64,000 nucleotides of DNA, taken from contig CAJQUW010005733.1 of the NCBI GenBank assembly GCA_907163375.1, forward strand, positions 1 through 64,000, written 5' to 3'. Each line of letters begins with the position of its first letter. Within the stretch, counting starts at the first letter, position 1. The DNA comes from Prostheceraeus crozeri. Its lineage: Eukaryota > Platyhelminthes > Polycladida > Euryleptidae. The position numbers and the translations under genes were made by a program. Positions 59,306 to 64,000 of this stretch are shown in pieces. The notes under the pieces were generated by a model. It was given only the letters and a program-made list of their open reading frames with translations, was not told the origin of the DNA and searched no databases.

Positions 59306-59347
59306 CCACGAGACATGTTTCGGCCTGTTGGGCCTCATCAGTCGTGG
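59306..59347 (-). ncRNA. Hammerhead ribozyme, type I (minus-strand copy)
   Basis: It is the exact reverse complement of 59443-59484, in the left arm of the inverted repeat, and has the same complete core and stems. Confidence 0.82.
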
Positions 59348-59442
59348 GTAGGTTTGAACCAGCGACGTTGGAGCTAGAGGACGTGCAAGCATACCCTCTA
59401 ATAGCATATCCTCTAGCTCCAACGTCGCTGGTTCAAACCTAC

Positions 59443-59484
59443 CCACGACTGATGAGGCCCAACAGGCCGAAACATGTCTCGTGG
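59443..59484 (+). ncRNA. Hammerhead ribozyme, type I (plus-strand copy)
   Basis: Stem I is CCACGA paired with TCGTGG. The core CTGATGA is at 59449-59455. Stem II is GGCC-CAACA-GGCC, followed by GAAA (59469-59472). The minimal stem III is the self-complementary ACATGT, and C at 59478 is the predicted cleavage site. Every conserved hammerhead nucleotide is present. The short palindromic stem III suggests activity as a dimer, as known for Penelope-element ribozymes. Confidence 0.85.
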
Positions 59485-59543
59485 TGGTTACAACTGTTGA
59501 GATTTGATTTGATAAATTTATCAATTGCCAGGTTACTTGTCTA

Positions 59544-59545
<2 letters not shown>

Positions 59546-59579
<34 letters not shown>
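59546..59579. repeat. (TA)n microsatellite
   Basis: About 17 units, at the right edge of the hammerhead inverted repeat. Confidence 0.95.
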
Positions 59580-59581
<2 letters not shown>

Positions 59582-59594
59582 ATATTCAAGAACA

Positions 59595-60426
59595 CATTGT
59601 GCTATTGAATTTAATGCGCTGCCTCGAAAGCAGGGATGAAACCCGGCCGAGATTTTCGGTCCGGTCCGGCAGCCGGCAACTTCCATGCAGGACGCCGGAG
59701 GCAAGCCGGCTTTACACCAGTAGCAAGTCACTAAAAATTCTGATAAGACTGACATTTAGCCTTTCAAAATTATTAACCAAGATAGGCCTACAAGATCCAA
59801 TTAAGATTGTCTATGCCTATCTAGCGTAGGTCTATGGAAATTTTTTTATGGAATAGCATTTTCACTTATGGCCTTGCAACACACCAAGCGCGTTACTCAT
59901 ATGAGAAGGCAATAATGATGTTTGTGATCGACTCTTTGCACGAATATGTTTCACTGAGAGGAATAGAGTGTAAAACTAGGTCTAATTATTGTTTCTCCGC
60001 AAATTAATATGATAAGTATACGGTACGGTTAGCCTAATTTACCATAACGCGAATTGCAAATCAATCTCGAATACCCAATTATTTTAATTTCACTGTAAGT
60101 TGTTATTATAGTCTGGAACAGGGATTATCTACGATAGATTCATGTCTTAAACAAAAAGAAAAGCGTGAGAAAAAGCTCCAATTATATATAAGTATATAAT
60201 TATATATTATAAGCTCCAAACTTAGGCGCTGATAATATTCTGTAGCATTTATCTTCGTCTATAATGTAGCAGATTAGTATGACATAGATACTCGGTTCCG
60301 GCGCACATCATTATATTATTACAGTTATCGTTATGTCTCGTGACCACTGATCATGCTTCTATCATATGTAATTATCATTTTATATCACCGCATCATCGCA
60401 CCCCATCATCTCGTATCCATACTTAA
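59595..60426. other. SKI2 intron sequence without a gene
   Basis: Near 59640-59710 CCGGC-rich phrases (GTCCGGTCCGGCAGCCGGC) stand out from AT-rich surroundings and suggest a decayed repeat. Nothing is bounded. It ends at the piggyBac TTAA. Confidence 0.4.
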
Positions 60427-60440
60427 CCCTTTCGATCCTA

Positions 60441-60494
60441 TGACGACACGTTGTCGTCACGCTTACATGCGCTATGACGACAGCGTGTCGTCAT
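60441..60494. repeat. Two subterminal near-palindromes in the piggyBac 5' end
   Basis: TGACGACACGTTGTCGTCA (60441-60459) and ATGACGACAGCGTGTCGTCA (60474 onward) are each nearly self-complementary and share GACGACA/TGTCGTC. They may be transposase-binding or structural elements. The 3' end has no matching copy. Confidence 0.7.
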
Positions 60495-60801
60495 GAGAAA
60501 TTTTGCTAACTGTTTAGGCGTGAAGTATTCCAGTTGCTTGTAAAACACGTTAGATGTTGTCTTTAGCGCATATTATGTGCAAACCAACTATATTTAATAG
60601 AATTAACCGCTGTAATGGTACATGTACATGTAGTAGGTTACATGTACCCGTACATCAATTCTATTGAGGACAAGTAATGCATTAGTTTCATGCTGCTGCG
60701 ATCAGCTGTGTCTTGTGTTTCTGCTGTCTTTACATGATCTGATTGTCGGCAATACAACTCAGCGGTTGCAGTGCGATGTCACCTGCATTCAGTCGAGCCA
60801 C

Positions 60802-61674
60802 CAGTGGCGGCTTTAGCGATCATGCCCTTCATGCTCAGCATGACGAAGTATTCTGTCTAATTTTCCTCCACACAAATCAACGATGCCAACCACAAGAAAG
60901 GGAAAGTTTTGAATCAACAAAAAAACTTCCAACATCATTTTCAAGCTTTGACAACATTTGATTACTATGTCAGATCATGTTGCTGTGATATTAAGGTCAT
61001 ACTCAATTAAGATTTATCAAGTAGCTAACTTGTTCTAAAAAATTCAGGGGAACGCAAGTCAATTCGAGCATACCTCATTTGTTATTGGCCGGATCATCTG
61101 ACGGGAGAACAATAGCAAAATCTGCGGATGACGATTTACATACTCCATCTCATGCCGTGGACGGGAAGCACAAATGATACGTATAGCTCGTTTCAACCAA
61201 CTAACGGTAGCTGATTGGACGGCAATCTGCTGATTTTATCGGTGTAGTGAAATCATGAGATGTCATCATGACATAAAATGATGCACATCATGAATAAAAT
61301 CATGACACAATTTCTGAAGGTATGGAAGCACGCTTTCGTGATCACAAAGATTTTGAATTTCTGAGCCTCCTGGATATGAATTTCTTTTCTTCTTATCAAT
61401 GGGATTTCCCTCACCATCTACTCCGATCTCTAAAATCTGCATATGAAGATTTTTTTGATATAAGTCGTCTCCAAAATGAATTAAAATTTATTTATCACGA
61501 TGATGACTTCAAGAAACCATTGAAAGACTTATTAAAATTCATTTTCTCTGAGGATTTACAAAAGAGCTTGCCCGAAGTTGTAAAACTTTTGAAACTGTGT
61601 TTGACCATCCCTATTTCGTCAGCCAGTAAAAATTGATGAGCATGACCTAACAGAAATCCATAGAGCCGCCACTG
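60802..61674 (+). mobile_element. Internally deleted hAT element inside piggyBac
   Basis: The ends CAGTGGCGGCTTTA and, inverted, TAGAGCCGCCACTG are hAT-type. CGAGCCAC is duplicated exactly at 60794-60801 and 61675-61682. The 873-bp element keeps only the last part of its transposase gene. It is younger than the piggyBac insertion. Confidence 0.93.
61322..61636 (+). pseudogene. hAT transposase C-terminal fragment
   Basis: This 104-codon frame contains FLSLLDMNFFSSY, FPHHLLRSLKSAYEDFFD and VVKLLKLCLTIPISSASKN, the dimerisation-domain end of hAT and ZMYM1-like transposases (normally TIPVSTASSER). The catalytic DDE part is absent, so it cannot be an active enzyme. It could in principle bind a full-length partner. 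Confidence 0.72.
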
Positions 61675-61827
61675 CGAGCCACACATGAAGCATATTCAAA
61701 AGTATTGATTGATGGTGATTGTATAATGACGTCCGGTAAAGATTGCGCGTGGCTGATTCGTTGTTAGGTAGAGCAGCTTGCACGGTATATTGTCATTTGT
61801 CACAACTAATTTCTGATCATTCTTTCA

Positions 61828-63548
61828 ATGGCAGCGGCACTATCAAGTAGTACCAGGCACTCAACACGCAGAGTGCAGCCAGTCCGTCGCTATGGTTTTG
61901 ATTCTGATAACAGTGAAGACGATTCGGACAATGAAGATACGACTTTTGATCCTCCCCATATTACAGATGAGTCGTCTTCTGATGGCAGTGAAGATCTAGA
62001 AGCCAGTGCCGAAGATGGGTGGACTATCATCGAGCCGACAGATGTCAGTGATGCAACTAACTTTGTGTTTCTTGGAGAGTGGGGCTGGACAGATACGGAG
62101 ATTGACAGTACCGAATTTACTGTGAGAGACTACATAATCAAATTTCTACCAGACAATTTGTTTGAAACCCTCACAAAATGGGTGAATGACCGTGTCCTTA
62201 TTGAAAATGTTCGAATGATGGAGGAAGAGCAAGAAGAAATGCACTGGAAAATGTTACTATTTTAGAAATGAAGACATTTGTTGGTATTACTCTTCTAATG
62301 GGCATCGTAAAGAAACCCACAATCAGATCTTACTGGCAAACCGAAGAAATGATGACAACTCCCTTCTTTTTGCAACCAAAGTGTCTGAGTCGTGACAGAT
62401 ACATCGCTATTCTGAGATTCCTGAGATTCTCGGATCCATTTGCGGTGGACCCATCCAAGAAGGAAAGCAGACTTAGTGGTTTCTTCTCTATTGTGAATGA
62501 TCTTTGTTCTCAGTACCGACCACTTCAATCTCTGAGTTTGGATGAAAGTCTTGTATTATTCAAGGGAAGGCTTTCAATCAAGATGTTTATTCGGACGAAA
62601 AGATCCAGGTTTGGTGTGAAGTTATTCATTCTTGCAGATAGAACGGGATACATGATTTATTCTCAAATCTATGTTGGCAAGGATACCTGTTATGAAACCG
62701 GCGAGCCTGGTACTGAGGCGCTTTCGAATAGTGAAAAGATAGTCGTTCGATTACTTTCAAAGGCTGACATGCTTGACAGGGGATACGTCCTGAATATAGA
62801 CAATTGGTTTACAAGCTTGCGGCTGATAGAGTACCTTCTTTCGAGAAATACGGATGTTCGTGGAACATGCTGTCAGACCGCAAAGAGGAATTCCAAAAAT
62901 TCTTATTCAAAAGAAACTGCAACCTGTGTCATCGGCATTCGCTGAAAAGGACCGAATAATAGCGGTAAATTTCTGTGACAGAAAGGATGTTTATCTGATG
63001 TCCACGTGTGACAATGCTTCTCTGGTGCAAAAAGAAAGGATTTCAAAGGGCAATGTTCGAACCAATGTGCTCAAGCCATCAATTGTCGAGAATTACAATC
63101 AAGAAATGGGAGGGATAGATCTCACAGACCAAGTTATTCGTCAATACAACTGCGCTCGCAAATCGCATGCCTGGTACAAGAAGATCGGCCTGAATTGCAT
63201 TCTTCGGCTACTTTTCAATTCATGGGCTATATACAGAAAAGAGAAAGAAAGCAACGTGAGTTTCTTTGACTTCCTAAGGGATGCCATACGAGTCTTGACA
63301 GATTTGCAATCAACACCAAAGGGAGCCAGAAGAAAAAGACGACCATCAGAGGAACAGCGCACGACTACACATGTGCACATGTGCAAAAAAGAATCCCATC
63401 CACAACTGGCAAGAAAAATCCATTGAAGCGTTGCCGTGTCTGTTTCAGCAACGGAATCAGAAGAGAATCATGATACATCTGTGATTCGTACCCTGACAAG
63501 CCTGGGCTTTGCCTGGGTGACTGTTTCAATAAGTTTAAACATGACTAA
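61828..63548 (+). pseudogene. piggyBac transposase, two frameshifts and a stop
   Basis: The start at 61828 opens an acidic N-terminus (SDNSEDDSDNEDTTFDPPH). A frameshift near 62230-62265 leads to KTFVGITLLMGIVKKPTIR. The catalytic Asp residues are present: LSLDESLVLFKGR, LNIDNWFTSLRL and QEMGGIDLTDQ. A second shift near 62860 precedes GIPKILIQKKLQ and VYLMSTCDNAS. A third change near 63370-63420 opens the C-terminal zinc finger (RCRVCFSNGIRRES, stop, YICDSYP, LCLGDC), which contains a TGA in place of an Arg codon. The DDD triad and finger survive but the copy is dead. Confidence 0.92.
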
Positions 63549-63806
63549 TGTCCCACCAAGTGAAAATTTGATGATTTTTGTATTTTTAAAAAAATATAAA
63601 TTTTTTGGATAATTTCGACTGCTTTTGCATGTTTTCTGATGTTAGGGGACTATTCGATCTATTTGGCATCTTATTTAGTGTTGGTTGGGGTCAGGACAAC
63701 ACTTTTTGGTCGAGTAAACAGCATTTGAAAAATCCCGAAATTTTAGGATTTTTACAGGCAGCTAGATGAGGAAGCCATAGATGCGAAACAGGATCGAAAG
63801 GGTTAA

Positions 63807-64000
63807 TTTTCATTGTAAAATCGCTATCATTCACAACATTAATTTTTGTATCACCCCAAAGCGTGTTTTCTGTTGAAAATGTAATATTTCAGCAAGATAA
63901 GTACAACACATGCCGATACATTGTTACCAAAATTCTACTGAAGAATGCTGCAAAATGATTGCATAGTGCATGTAATACATATATTTCCTTCTAAAATGCG
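63807..64000. other. Intron sequence right of piggyBac
   Basis: Nothing recognisable. Confidence 0.4.

Larger units (their letters stand above)
59265..59582. mobile_element. Hammerhead-bearing inverted repeat with 12-bp target duplication
   Basis: Perfect 108-bp arms (59274-59381 and 59409-59516) surround a 27-bp loop. TATTCAAGAACA occurs directly before (59253-59264) and after (59583-59594). A short TA run lies at the left edge and a longer (TA)n tract at 59546-59579, inside the duplicated flanks. No protein is encoded. The structure matches the ribozyme-containing tail of a Penelope-like element inserted without its coding body. Confidence 0.8.
60427..63802 (+). mobile_element. piggyBac transposon, decayed, with a nested hAT copy
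   Basis: The ends CCCTTTCGATCCT and its inverse are flanked by TTAA (60423-60426 and 63803-63806), the piggyBac target. The transposase lies at 61828-63548 on the plus strand. A separate hAT copy (60802-61674) interrupts the 5' part. Without that insertion and its duplication the element would be about 2.5 kb, the normal piggyBac size. Confidence 0.94.
56386..64000 (+). other. SKI2 intron, continues past the right edge
   Basis: It begins GTAAGTG at 56386. No later helicase exon (such as the DEVH box) is seen up to 64000, so the intron exceeds 7.6 kb. It holds the pogo-like MITE, the hammerhead inverted repeat and the piggyBac element. Confidence 0.8.

Noticed and set aside
59350-59445. tRNA B-box-like GGTTCAAACC near the ribozyme, suggesting a SINE
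   Set aside because: No A-box or tRNA fold could be drawn; the similarity is too short.
59185-59755. Long frames across the hammerhead inverted repeat
   Set aside because: The same peptide appears on both strands because of the palindrome and is mostly translated ribozyme and TA repeat.

Overview
This window is nuclear DNA from an animal, most likely an aquatic or marine invertebrate. It is AT-rich, and both host genes have spliceosomal introns with GT..AG borders and the standard code. The mobile elements are of kinds common in invertebrate genomes: Penelope-like elements, a CR1/L2-type LINE, Ty3/gypsy elements, piggyBac, hAT and pogo-like elements. I cannot name the species.

Only two host genes are recognisable. 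(1) A STAMBP/AMSH K63-specific deubiquitinase lies on the minus strand. Its two coding exons (22290-22606 and 9452-10322) join in phase across a 12-kb intron to give 395 codons. (2) The first recognisable coding exon of a SKI2/SKIV2L exosome helicase lies on the plus strand (55383-56385). Its intron runs off the right edge. The two genes point away from each other across about 33 kb made almost entirely of transposons. They have no evident functional link.

Layout: 1-2400, three minus-strand genes of a repeated, virus-like or mobile gene cluster, two of them broken. 2415-2890, AT-rich repeats. 2895-7599, a decayed Ty3/gypsy element. 7604-8190, three copies of a 197-bp satellite. 9452-22606, STAMBP, whose intron holds a pogo-like MITE, two hAT-type elements and three palindromic elements (one split by a nested insertion). 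22885-23812, a fold-back element. 23836-29650, a decayed DNA transposon with a second transposon nested inside it. 30641-30782, a palindrome with a hammerhead ribozyme in its loop. 31373-34030, a LINE broken by one frameshift. 36590-38034, a 5'-truncated Penelope-like element between two TA tracts, with a second remnant at 38298-38540. 39685-44561, a full-length LTR retrotransposon with a 5-bp target duplication. 45791-47469, a fold-back element with 655-bp arms and a perfect 8-bp target duplication. 47510-48194, a hAT MITE. 52360-54513, a reverse-transcriptase pseudogene with a restriction-like endonuclease domain. 55383 onward, SKI2, whose intron holds a pogo-like MITE, a hammerhead-ribozyme inverted repeat and a piggyBac copy that itself contains a hAT copy.

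The strongest unusual signal is the set of hammerhead ribozymes. A perfect 108-bp inverted repeat at 59274-59516 carries one complete type I ribozyme on each strand and is bracketed by a 12-bp direct repeat. Another candidate is at 30689-30723, and decayed relatives are at 36657-36696 and possibly 22139-22200. The three clearest cases abut (TA)n tracts, which suggests a Penelope-like family that inserts at TA repeats. The gene trio at the left edge is the other region most worth extending.
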